Below, one piece after another: positions 1-7,115 of a DNA stretch of 11,704 bases (the stretch's first letter is position 1; every line of letters starts with the position of its first letter). Source of the DNA: JAJBWD01 sp041670885. GTDB taxonomy: Bacteria > Bacillota > Clostridia > Clostridiales > Clostridiaceae. The stretch spans positions 1 to 11,704 of the forward strand of contig JBAXYJ010000078.1 in NCBI GenBank assembly GCA_041670885.1. Reading direction: 5' to 3'. The notes beneath the pieces were generated by a model, which ran no database searches, was not told where the DNA came from, and saw only the letters and a program-made list of their open reading frames with translations. The position numbers were made by a program, and so were the translations under genes.

Positions 1-93
1 CATAAATAAAATTTGATTTTGTATTTTTATATATTTTTCCTGCACTGAGTTTATTTCGTTATATTTTAAATCGGATAGTTTTAACTTGCTCAT
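1..93 (-). CDS. 5' end of an unidentified gene, last visible gene of the chemosensory operon (partial)
   Basis: An ATG at 93-91 on the minus strand opens a frame that runs without a stop to the window edge, giving 31 residues beginning MSKLKLSDLKYNEINSVQEK. The start is supported by a GGGAG Shine-Dalgarno sequence 5 nt upstream. It begins only 28 nt after the stop of the CheY-like gene with no terminator between them, so it is probably co-transcribed with the che genes. The visible part is charged, contains no signal peptide or membrane segment, and matches no motif I recognise; it does not look like the N-terminus of CheR. Function unknown. Confidence 0.7.
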   Translation of the reverse strand, partial: MSKLKLSDLKYNEINSVQEKYIKIQNQILFM

Positions 94-121
94 AGTATCT
101 CCCTTTAATAAATCTTTACTA

Positions 122-526
122 TTAATCTGCATCCTCCAGCAGTCCTAATTTTTTTATTACTTTAATTAATTTTTCTCCATCTATAGGTTTTGCAGCGTAT
201 GCTTCACAGCCTAAATCATAGGAACTATTTATTGTTTCGGTATCATTTAAGGCAGTTGTCATTATTACCTTAACTCTATTTGAATCCAGAGTTTTATTTT
301 GCTTTTCAATTTGGCGAATAGTTTTAAGAACCTTTCTACCATCCGCTTTTGGCATCATTATATCAAGACATATCAGATCATATGGTTTTTTTTCATCAAT
401 TGCCAGCAGGAATGCATCCAGGGTTTCTAAACCATTAACCGTAAAATCACATTCCCCGAAAGGCTCTAATATTTTTAACATATATCTTCTGCTTGCTAAA
501 TCATCTTCTGCTATAAGTATCCTCAT
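122..526 (-). CDS. Single-domain CheY-like response regulator
   Basis: A 134-residue protein consisting only of a receiver domain, the expected output partner of the CheA encoded upstream. Acidic pair at D8/D9 (AEDD), phospho-acceptor D55 in LICLDIMMP, conserved Thr in MTTA near residue 91 and Lys113 in AAKP are all present, so it should be phosphorylatable. There is no DNA-binding or enzymatic output domain. Start choice: a GTG at 532 abuts the Shine-Dalgarno GAGGT with no spacing, whereas the ATG at 526 sits 6 nt after it, so the ATG is preferred. It lies downstream of cheB after a 135-nt spacer. Being last among the recognisable che genes, it could act as CheY or as a phosphate sink or effector for a non-flagellar output; the sequence does not distinguish these. 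Confidence 0.9.
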   Translation of the reverse strand: MRILIAEDDLASRRYMLKILEPFGECDFTVNGLETLDAFLLAIDEKKPYDLICLDIMMPKADGRKVLKTIRQIEKQNKTLDSNRVKVIMTTALNDTETINSSYDLGCEAYAAKPIDGEKLIKVIKKLGLLEDAD

Positions 527-532
527 CGTCAC

Positions 533-667
533 ACCTCATTTTATATTTTCATCGATTGCAGTTTAATAATTAGAGTCCCTGTTTTTACTGTCTGCCTGAA
601 TAGTTCTGCTATAGAACCCTCCTATATTTTTACTGCCTAATTTATTCTCCTATGCCTATTACTTTAA
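533..667 (-). other. 135-nt intra-operon spacer with an orphan Shine-Dalgarno-like site
   Basis: This is the longest gap in the otherwise tight operon. On the minus strand it contains a strong AGGAGGG (623-617) that is not followed by ATG, GTG or TTG at usable spacing, and a small hairpin immediately after it (GTTCT 617-613, AGAAC 607-603). A near-repeat G(G/A)CAGTAAAAA occurs twice. I see no open frame of meaningful length, no convincing promoter and no terminator with a U-tract here. It may be a decayed small gene or a processing or regulatory leader for the response regulator. Confidence 0.35.
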
Positions 668-1699
668 TCATTTATTCTGTTCTTTTAATACACTCTGTAT
701 TTCCTTAGGAATATCATCAAGACTAACTTGTTTTTCTACAGCTCCCAGTTCATAGGCCACCTTTGGCATTCCATAAACTATACATGAATCCTTATCCTGC
801 CCAATGGTTCTATCTCCTTTTTTTCTCATTTCTAATAATCCATTTGCTCCATCATGACCCATTCCTGTTAGTATAATGCCCATGGCTTTATTATCACAAT
901 TTTCAGCTACCGAATAAAACAAAACATCAACCGAGGGGCAATGTCCATTAACTTTTTCTCCATTTAAGCATCTTACAGAATATCCGGTTCCGTTTTTAAT
1001 AACTTTCATATGACTGCCTCCGGGGGCTATGAGTACCCTGCCCGGCATAACCAAATCACCATCTTCAGCTTCTTTAACCTCTAATATGCAGTTGTTGTTA
1101 AGCCTTTCTGCATACATTTTAGTAAATACGGGAGGCATATGCTGAACAATTACAATGCCCGGCATTTCTCTTGGCAATGCCCTCAGTACTTGTTCTAATG
1201 CCTCTGTACCTCCAGTTGATGCTCCCACAGCAACTATATTAATTTTGTTGTAAAAAGATTCTGCTATGTTAGAAGTATTTGGGAAATTTGATTTTAAATA
1301 ACTCAATTTTGATATTGAAGCTATTTTAATTTTAACTGTCAGTTCGTTTATGAAATTATCTGCTGCTGATTTATTTACAGGCTTAGCAATAAAATCAACA
1401 GCACCATACTTTCTCATTTCTAAAACTGTATCTGCTGCTGCACTAACAACTACAACAGGTATTGGATACTGCGGCATAAGTCTTTTTAAAAATTCTATGC
1501 CATTCATTCTGGGAAGCTCTACATCCAATGTCATAACGTCAGGTCTATATTGAATTATCTTATCTCTTGCCATGTAAGGATCTGAAACAACATCAACAAC
1601 TTCAATTAAAGAATCTTTTTCCAGTCCCACCCTTAATAATTCGCTAAAAACTCTGGAGTCCTCTACAATCAGAACTTTAATTTTCTCTTTTTTGTTCAT
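668..1699 (-). CDS. cheB: Chemotaxis response regulator protein-glutamate methylesterase CheB
   Basis: A 343-residue, full-length CheB. In adaptation it removes methyl groups from (and deamidates) receptor glutamyl residues after phosphorylation by CheA. The N-terminal receiver (about 7-125) has acidic residues ED at 13-14, phospho-Asp59 in MTLDVELPRMNG and Lys106 in AKP. The C-terminal esterase (about 152-338) carries the catalytic triad: Ser161 in GASTGG, His187 in QHMPP and Asp283 in GMGHDG. A linker at about 125-150 joins them. The ATG at 1699 has an AAAGGA element about 9 nt upstream. It follows the MCP gene by 39 nt, consistent with acting on that receptor. The opposing methyltransferase CheR is not seen in this window. 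Confidence 0.97.
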   Translation of the reverse strand: MNKKEKIKVLIVEDSRVFSELLRVGLEKDSLIEVVDVVSDPYMARDKIIQYRPDVMTLDVELPRMNGIEFLKRLMPQYPIPVVVVSAAADTVLEMRKYGAVDFIAKPVNKSAADNFINELTVKIKIASISKLSYLKSNFPNTSNIAESFYNKINIVAVGASTGGTEALEQVLRALPREMPGIVIVQHMPPVFTKMYAERLNNNCILEVKEAEDGDLVMPGRVLIAPGGSHMKVIKNGTGYSVRCLNGEKVNGHCPSVDVLFYSVAENCDNKAMGIILTGMGHDGANGLLEMRKKGDRTIGQDKDSCIVYGMPKVAYELGAVEKQVSLDDIPKEIQSVLKEQNK

Positions 1700-1738
1700 T
1701 CTGCCTATTCCTTTTCTTTAATATCATTTCTTAATATT

Positions 1739-3811
1739 CTAATATTTCCCGAAATCATTATCGTCAAGAGATATTTTTATTTCAGGTAAATTACTTGCTT
1801 GAGCTTCATTATATGAAGATTTATATTTATCCTCAATATCCTTATTAGCTATTATATCTTCAATAATTTTCAATGTTTTATCATCAATATTTTTATAGGA
1901 TGCTCTGGATTTACTCTCTTTTTTTAATATAAACCTTCCTATTCTTTCTTTTACCAAAACAGCCTGACTTGACAGTTCTTCTGAAGCAGAAGCACTTTCC
2001 TCGGACGTTGCAGTATTAGTTTGTGTAACCTTCGATACTTCCTCAATGGCCTGATTAATCTGTCCTATTGCATTTGCCTGTTCATTTGAAGCTGCAGCTA
2101 TTCCGCTTACTATATCTGCCACGGTTGTAATGTTTTCTGTAACTTTATTTAATTCTTCTGCAGTAATTTGAGTAATTTTCTTCCCATCTTCTGCTTTTTT
2201 AATAGATTCCTCAATCATTCCTGTGGTTTCTTTTGCTGCCTTTGCACTTCTTGCAGCCAAATTTCTAACTTCTTCTGCAACAACTGCAAATCCTTTTCCA
2301 TGCTGCCCGGCCCTTGCTGCCTCTACTGCAGCATTTAATGCTAATATATTAGTTTGGAATGCAATATCATCTATCACTTTTATTACCTTTGATATATTAT
2401 TTGAAGATACATTTATTTCTTCCATGGCTTTAAGTACAGACTGCATCTGCTTGTTGCCCTCATCTGCATTTTCTTTTACGGATTCTGCCATCTCATTAGC
2501 CTTATTGGCATTTACTGCATTTTCTTTTGTTTGAGTCGCAATTTCTGTAACTGAAGAAGTAATCTCCTCTACTGATGCTGCCTGCTCAGTGGATCCCTGT
2601 GAAAGTGACTGGCTGGAGTCTGAGACCTGCTTTGTACCTACAGATACCTGCTCAACTGCAGTATTTATTTCTCCAAGGGTTTCATTGAAAGACGTAATTA
2701 TTTTATTTGTAGATTCTTTAAGTTCAATAAAATCTCCATGATATTGTCCAGTTACTTGAACATCTAAATTACCTTTTGACATTTCAGTAAGAACTTTTGA
2801 TGTTTCTTCTACATGCTCATATACACCTTTAGCTACATTATTTAATGCATCTTTCATTTTAGCAAATTCACCTTTATAGTTACCCTTTACAGCTATCTGC
2901 AGATTTCCCTTTACCATTTCCTCCATAACCTGGCCACATTCATCAATTGGGTTTATAACATCTTCAAGCACTGTGTTAATACCCTCAATTATAGTTCTGT
3001 AGCTGCCCTTATGCTTGGAAGCATCTGTTCTTACATGTAAATTGCCTTCTGCTCCGGCTTTAACAAGTACATTCACATCACTATGCAAACCATTTAATGC
3101 ATCAAGTAATCCATTAATGTTTTCTTTTACCTTCACCCAATCTCCCTTTTCCTCATGGTTGTCTTTTGGCATGTTTTCTCCATTGCTAAGTCCATTGAAA
3201 TATTCTCCCATAATATTAATAAAATGCATATATGTATCCATTAAATTATTTAATCCATTAACCACATTGGCCCAATCACCATTAAGCTCTTTTACATCTG
3301 CTCTTTTGCTTAATTTGCCATCGGATACTGCCTGGGGAAGCTTGTTGATTTCCAGGGATATATATTTTATAGTGTCAAGCAATTTCAATAATGCAATATT
3401 AAGTACATCCTTATCAGATTTAGGTTTAATTTGAATATTGAAATTACCTTCAGCTATTTGTTTTACAATACCGGTTTGACAGCTGGTATTAGCAATTATT
3501 TTTTTAAATGAATTGCAGAGCTGTCCTATTTCATCTTTTGATGTGGAATTAATTTCAATATTAATATCTCCGGATGCAAGTTTATCCGCTGCTGTTATTA
3601 AAGTTCTAAGCCCTTTACTAATTGATATTGACATGTAAATTCCTATTAATAATCCTACTGCAGCTGTGACAGCTATTTGAACAGTGATAGAAGTTCCATT
3701 ACTGCCCATAGTGTTAAAGGAAAGCATTGTTAAAATAACCGGTAAAATAGAAACAAACACAAATCCGGTTAATATTTTAGTCCCTATTTTTAAATTTTTA
3801 AAAAATTCCAT
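1739..3811 (-). CDS. Methyl-accepting chemotaxis protein with poly-HAMP array and no extracellular sensor domain
   Basis: 690 residues. Two membrane segments (about 12-33 and 43-65) are separated by only about 9 residues (NTMGSNGTS), so there is no periplasmic or extracellular ligand-binding domain. After them comes a HAMP domain and then a long cytoplasmic section with recurring G-[DNK]-[ILF]-type units at residues 81 (GDINIEI), 122 (GNFNIQI), 165 (GKLSKRA), 211 (degenerate), 256 (GNLHVRT), 302 (GNLQIAV) and 347 (GNLDVQV), spaced 41-46 residues: a poly-HAMP array. The methyl-accepting coiled coil spans about 380-628 with the highly conserved hairpin tip at about 483-519 (FQTNILALNAAVEAARAG). 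A 60-residue acidic/basic tail ends DDNDFGKY; I do not see the CheR/CheB-tethering pentapeptide NWETF. GGAGG lies 7 nt before the ATG. It sits between cheW and cheB, so it is the likely dedicated receptor of this pathway. Confidence 0.95.
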   Translation of the reverse strand: MEFFKNLKIGTKILTGFVFVSILPVILTMLSFNTMGSNGTSITVQIAVTAAVGLLIGIYMSISISKGLRTLITAADKLASGDINIEINSTSKDEIGQLCNSFKKIIANTSCQTGIVKQIAEGNFNIQIKPKSDKDVLNIALLKLLDTIKYISLEINKLPQAVSDGKLSKRADVKELNGDWANVVNGLNNLMDTYMHFINIMGEYFNGLSNGENMPKDNHEEKGDWVKVKENINGLLDALNGLHSDVNVLVKAGAEGNLHVRTDASKHKGSYRTIIEGINTVLEDVINPIDECGQVMEEMVKGNLQIAVKGNYKGEFAKMKDALNNVAKGVYEHVEETSKVLTEMSKGNLDVQVTGQYHGDFIELKESTNKIITSFNETLGEINTAVEQVSVGTKQVSDSSQSLSQGSTEQAASVEEITSSVTEIATQTKENAVNANKANEMAESVKENADEGNKQMQSVLKAMEEINVSSNNISKVIKVIDDIAFQTNILALNAAVEAARAGQHGKGFAVVAEEVRNLAARSAKAAKETTGMIEESIKKAEDGKKITQITAEELNKVTENITTVADIVSGIAAASNEQANAIGQINQAIEEVSKVTQTNTATSEESASASEELSSQAVLVKERIGRFILKKESKSRASYKNIDDKTLKIIEDIIANKDIEDKYKSSYNEAQASNLPEIKISLDDNDFGKY

Positions 3812-3830
3812 AATACTACCTCCAAATATT

Positions 3831-4325
3831 TTATATTAAATCTTTAATTGTTTCTTTATCCTCATTATTTAATAATTTGCTGCATTCAATTAAAAGTCTT
3901 ACATCCTCTCCTATTTTGCCAATGCCGTTTATATATTTATTTCTTGCATTCTTAGTTGTTATTGACGGCATGACAACCTGATCCTCAGGAATATTTATAA
4001 CTTCTGATACCCTGTCTACTATAAGTCCAACTGTAAGACCGTCTACATCCACAACTATGATACATGTTCTGTCATCATATTCCATAGGCATCTTCCTAAA
4101 TCTTAATCTCACATCCATTACAGGTATAATTTTACCTCTCAAATTTATTATTCCTTTAATGTAATCAACCAGTTCAGGAACCCTGGTTATTTTTTGAATA
4201 CTTATAATTTCTAGTATGTATTTTATTTCTATGCCATATTCTTCTTTGTCAATAGTAAAAATTAAATACTTGTTCTTTTGTGTGTCTTCCTCAGTCTCCA
4301 TTTCATTTTCCATTATTTCATTCAA
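3831..4325 (-). CDS. cheW: Chemotaxis coupling protein CheW (TTG start)
   Basis: A CheW-domain protein of 164 residues that links the CheA P5 domain to the receptor hairpin tips in the signalling array. The CheW fold covers about 18-155, with the characteristic FTIDKEEYGIEI opening, RVPELVDYIKGIINLRGKIIPVMD and the later GLIVDRVSEV segment. The 15-residue N-terminus is very acidic. Start choice: the codon at 4325 is TTG, 8 nt after a GGAGG; the first in-frame ATG (4313) would be about 20 nt away, so the TTG start is better supported. It begins 16 nt after the cheA stop and its Shine-Dalgarno sequence directly abuts the end of cheA, indicating tight translational organisation. The MCP gene follows after 19 nt. 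Confidence 0.95.
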   Translation of the reverse strand: MNEIMENEMETEEDTQKNKYLIFTIDKEEYGIEIKYILEIISIQKITRVPELVDYIKGIINLRGKIIPVMDVRLRFRKMPMEYDDRTCIIVVDVDGLTVGLIVDRVSEVINIPEDQVVMPSITTKNARNKYINGIGKIGEDVRLLIECSKLLNNEDKETIKDLI

Positions 4326-4341
4326 AACTATCTCCTCCTCT

Positions 4342-6345
4342 TCAGCTTATCAGTGATGAAATATCCAGAATTAAACTTATATTTCCATTTCCAAGTAAAG
4401 TACATCCTGCTATTCCTTTTGTTCTTTTAATATACCTGGGAAGTGTCTTTATAACTACTTGCTGCTGTCCTATCAGTTCATCAGCAAACAGACAAACTTT
4501 ATTACTTCCGCTTTCAACCATTACTATTATGCCGTCAAACAGATTTTCAACCTTTGTTTCCTCTTCAAAAACTTTATAAAGACGAATAAGCGGATAGCAC
4601 TGTCCCCTTACCATAATCATTTCATTCCCATCAGGATCTACAATTAAGTCTTTCTCTTTAAGTTTAAAAGATCTGTTAATTGATATGGTTGGAATAGTAT
4701 AGCTGGCATCTCCTACCTTAATCAGCATTCCATCTATGATTGCCAGGGTTAACGGGATTTTTACTGATATTTCAGTTCCTTTTCCGGGAGTGCTGTCTAT
4801 TAAAACTGTACCTCTTATTTTATCTATGTTTCTGCATACAACATCCATACCAACCCCTCTTCCTGAATATTCTGTAACAACTTCATTTGTTGAGAAACCA
4901 GGTATTAGTATAAATGCATATATCTCTTTATCTGTAAGTTCTCTGATCTTTTTATCTGTAATTCCATTTTCTAATGCTTTATTGTAAATTTTAGTCTTAT
5001 CAAGACCCTTTCCATCATCTTTTACTTTTATATAAACATCTCCTCCTTCATTCTTTGCTTCAAGGGTTATTGTTCCTTTTTTACTTTTCCCCTTTGCTGC
5101 CCTTTCTTCTCCGCTTTCAAGACCATGGTCCATTGAATTTCTAATTAAATGCATTAAGGGATCTGAAATATTTTCTATAATGTTTTTATCTACCTCTGTG
5201 TCTTCACCAACAAGCTTAAGCTCCACATCCTTTGAAAGTTTTTTACTCATGTCTCTGACTACTCTGTTCATTTTCAGGAAAGTAGCAGCTATCGGCACCA
5301 TTCTTACTGCCATAACTACATCCTGAAGGTCATTAATTATTTTTCTGTGCTGCCTTGCTGATTTATCGAAATTTTCAAGTTCAAGACCTTTTAAATCACT
5401 GCTTCCAGTAAGCATAGATTCTGAAACTACAAGTTCTCCTACTAAATCCATAAGCATGTCTATCTTCTCTATACTCACACTAAGTACATTATGGGCTAAA
5501 TGGCTTGTGCTGTTATTTACTGATGCGGTTTTTTTATTATTGTATGTATCTACTTCCGAAGTACTTTCAAAATCATTCTCACCACAGAAATCTATATCAG
5601 CACTCTCTATATTTGATGTTTCATTGATATGCTTTTTTATATCCTCAATAGATTTATGCGATTTAAAATATAGAGTAAATCCTTCACTTTTTATAATTTC
5701 AGCACTTTCTTCGTTTTCAATAATGTCTTCAGGAAAATAAGAAATATCTTCTGCAATTTCATTTAAGTTATGCAGCACAGTAAATGCTCTGACATTTTCC
5801 ATTTGGCAGCCATCGCTAAACTTAATAACTGCTTTATATAAGCAAATTTTATCCTTACTTTTATTTTCAGAACTGATATAAAATTTAGGCTTTACAGAGT
5901 TCTCTTCTTTTTTTTCTGTATCCTGTAAAATTACATCCCGGTTTTCTTCCTTAATACTTGAAATTTTATTTTCAACCCGCTCTATCAAGTCTTTTGCATT
6001 GCCATCCGGTTCAATTCCATTTTGGATTTTAGCAATTTCTGTTATTATAAAATCTTTAGCTTCAAGAACTAAATCTGTTACTTCTGAATAGCTGATTTTT
6101 ATGGGTTTACTTTTTCTTATGTAATCAAACAAGTCTTCCAGTGAGTGTGCCAAAGCTGCTATACCATCAAAAAGCATCATGGCTGAATTTCCCTTTAAAG
6201 TATGCATTATCCTGAATATTTCATCAATATTAGCCATATAACTATTATTTTTTTCGCTGTCTAATATTATTTCTTCAAGTTTTTCAATCAAATCGTTTAT
6301 TTCAAAAATATACATTTCAAGTATCGGGTCCTTATTAGTTGCCAT
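4342..6345 (-). CDS. cheA: Chemotaxis histidine kinase CheA
   Basis: A 667-residue CheA with the complete P1-P5 order. P1/HPt has phospho-accepting His48 in IMHTLKGNSAMM. A P2-like CheY/CheB-binding region lies at about 165-250. P3 dimerisation helices span about 288-345 (IEKIDMLMDLVGELVVSES). The P4 ATPase has N-box HLIRNSMDHG (Asn403), G1 DDGKGL, F-box GFSTN and G2 GRGVGMDVV. The P5 CheW-like domain runs from about 530 to the end. All catalytic elements look intact, so it should autophosphorylate and feed the adjacent CheY-like protein and CheB. Start choice: two in-frame ATGs occur, at 6351 and 6345; the first is directly fused to GGAGG while the second has ideal 6-nt spacing, so the second is chosen (protein begins MATNKDPILEM). 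It follows the TetR-type gene by about 32 nt. Confidence 0.97.
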   Translation of the reverse strand: MATNKDPILEMYIFEINDLIEKLEEIILDSEKNNSYMANIDEIFRIMHTLKGNSAMMLFDGIAALAHSLEDLFDYIRKSKPIKISYSEVTDLVLEAKDFIITEIAKIQNGIEPDGNAKDLIERVENKISSIKEENRDVILQDTEKKEENSVKPKFYISSENKSKDKICLYKAVIKFSDGCQMENVRAFTVLHNLNEIAEDISYFPEDIIENEESAEIIKSEGFTLYFKSHKSIEDIKKHINETSNIESADIDFCGENDFESTSEVDTYNNKKTASVNNSTSHLAHNVLSVSIEKIDMLMDLVGELVVSESMLTGSSDLKGLELENFDKSARQHRKIINDLQDVVMAVRMVPIAATFLKMNRVVRDMSKKLSKDVELKLVGEDTEVDKNIIENISDPLMHLIRNSMDHGLESGEERAAKGKSKKGTITLEAKNEGGDVYIKVKDDGKGLDKTKIYNKALENGITDKKIRELTDKEIYAFILIPGFSTNEVVTEYSGRGVGMDVVCRNIDKIRGTVLIDSTPGKGTEISVKIPLTLAIIDGMLIKVGDASYTIPTISINRSFKLKEKDLIVDPDGNEMIMVRGQCYPLIRLYKVFEEETKVENLFDGIIVMVESGSNKVCLFADELIGQQQVVIKTLPRYIKRTKGIAGCTLLGNGNISLILDISSLIS

Positions 6346-6377
6346 ATACATCCTCCTTTTTTCATAATAAAATAAAC

Positions 6378-6953
6378 TTAGCTTAGTAAATTATTAAGCA
6401 CATTTATAACCTTATCCTTCAGTGAAAATTTATAATTTTCAACTCTCCACATAAATATTATTTGTTTAAAATATCCCATAATCAGGTCAGCGATGTCTTC
6501 ACTTTCCATATTTAATTTAATTTCCCCACGATTTTTACCTTCATCAATTATTTCTTTCAGAAAGCCTATTCTTCTGTTAATTATCTGGAGGACTTCTTTT
6601 TTTATTTTTGGTTCATACAATAAACTTTCATAGGAGCCTGAAATAGATGTAATTTCAGGATAATTTTCATAATACTCCAAAAAAGACTTCATTAAAAAAA
6701 TAATCCCTGCCTTTGAATCAAGCTTATTACGCCTAATAGAATTCATAATATTGGTATCATATTGGGTATAATATTTTAAAACTTCAATTATAATATCGGT
6801 TTTGCTTTTAAAATGCCTGTATAATGCACCTTCTGAAACATTCTCTTTCTTTGCCAGTTCACGAATAGATAATCCGTCAATACCAAATTCATTGATAATA
6901 TCAATTGCGCTTAAAGTAATTTGTTCTTTTCTTGATAAATAACTTTTTTTCAT
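6378..6953 (-). CDS. TetR/AcrR-family transcriptional regulator, first gene of the chemosensory operon
   Basis: 191 residues. The N-terminal helix-turn-helix (about 10-55) has the classic TetR signature, IRELAKKENVSEGALYRHFKSK, with the recognition helix around 39-48. The C-terminal part is helical, as expected for a ligand-binding/dimerisation domain, and ends with DLIMGYFKQIIFMW-type helices; its inducer cannot be read from the sequence. AAGGAG lies about 5 nt before the ATG. The stop is followed within about 32 nt by cheA, on the same strand with no terminator, so it should be co-transcribed with the che genes. A 20-bp imperfect palindrome in its own leader (6976-6995) suggests autorepression that would also switch the downstream chemosensory genes. 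The regulatory target is inferred, not shown. Confidence 0.93.
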   Translation of the reverse strand: MKKSYLSRKEQITLSAIDIINEFGIDGLSIRELAKKENVSEGALYRHFKSKTDIIIEVLKYYTQYDTNIMNSIRRNKLDSKAGIIFLMKSFLEYYENYPEITSISGSYESLLYEPKIKKEVLQIINRRIGFLKEIIDEGKNRGEIKLNMESEDIADLIMGYFKQIIFMWRVENYKFSLKDKVINVLNNLLS

Positions 6954-6975
6954 TCAAACTCCTTTAAATCTTTTT

Positions 6976-6995
6976 GTATGTGAACGCTCACTTAC
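6976..6995. promoter_or_regulatory. Probable TetR-type operator (20-bp imperfect palindrome)
   Basis: On the plus strand the half-sites are GTATGTGAAC and GCTCACTTAC. Each base of one half matches the complement of the other at 8 of 10 positions, with core GTGAnCGnTCAC. The size and symmetry fit operators of TetR-family dimers. It lies between the predicted transcription start (about 7008) and the TetR start codon, where bound protein would block transcription. On the minus strand it is preceded by tandem 4-nt units (GTAA GCAA GTAA GTAA GTGA, up to about 7007), which could offer extra half-sites. Confidence 0.6.
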
Positions 6996-7014
6996 TTACT
7001 TGCTTACTTTTATA

Positions 7015-7042
7015 ATTATCTGCTTTATTTCTTATTTGTCAA
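7015..7042 (-). promoter_or_regulatory. Sigma-A-type promoter of the tetR-cheA-cheW-mcp-cheB operon
   Basis: Read on the minus strand: consensus -35 TTGACA at 7042-7037, a 16-nt spacer, and -10 GATAAT (5 of 6) at 7020-7015. Transcription would start near 7008, leaving a leader of about 55 nt that contains the palindromic operator. No other comparable promoter was noticed in the che operon gaps. Confidence 0.7.
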
Positions 7043-7084
7043 GATATTTTATCAATATTTGTTATAATTTGTCTAAAAATTAGT

Positions 7085-7115
7085 AAAAAATTAGTATAGC
7101 CGCAAGCTACACTAA
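7085..7115 (-). terminator. Intrinsic terminator of the hybrid kinase gene, overlapping its stop codon
   Basis: On the minus strand a 10-bp stem (TTAGTGTAGC at 7115-7106 with GCTATACTAA at 7100-7091, one G-U pair) encloses the loop TTGCG and is followed by TTTTTT. The TAG stop of the kinase (7114-7112) is inside the left arm. It separates the kinase transcript from the TetR/che operon promoter just downstream. Confidence 0.8.

Noticed and set aside
2223..2534. Open frame on the plus strand inside the MCP gene.
   Set aside because: Antisense shadow of the MCP signalling domain; low-complexity Ala/Phe/Ser composition is what the complement of its conserved coiled coil gives, and no ribosome-binding site is apparent.
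3015..3434. 139-codon open frame on the plus strand inside the MCP gene.
   Set aside because: Antisense to the poly-HAMP section, which is clearly coding on the minus strand; hydrophobic Ser/Phe-rich product typical of a shadow frame.
6346..6351. Upstream ATG start for CheA.
   Set aside because: It directly abuts GGAGG with no spacing; the ATG six bases later has ideal spacing.
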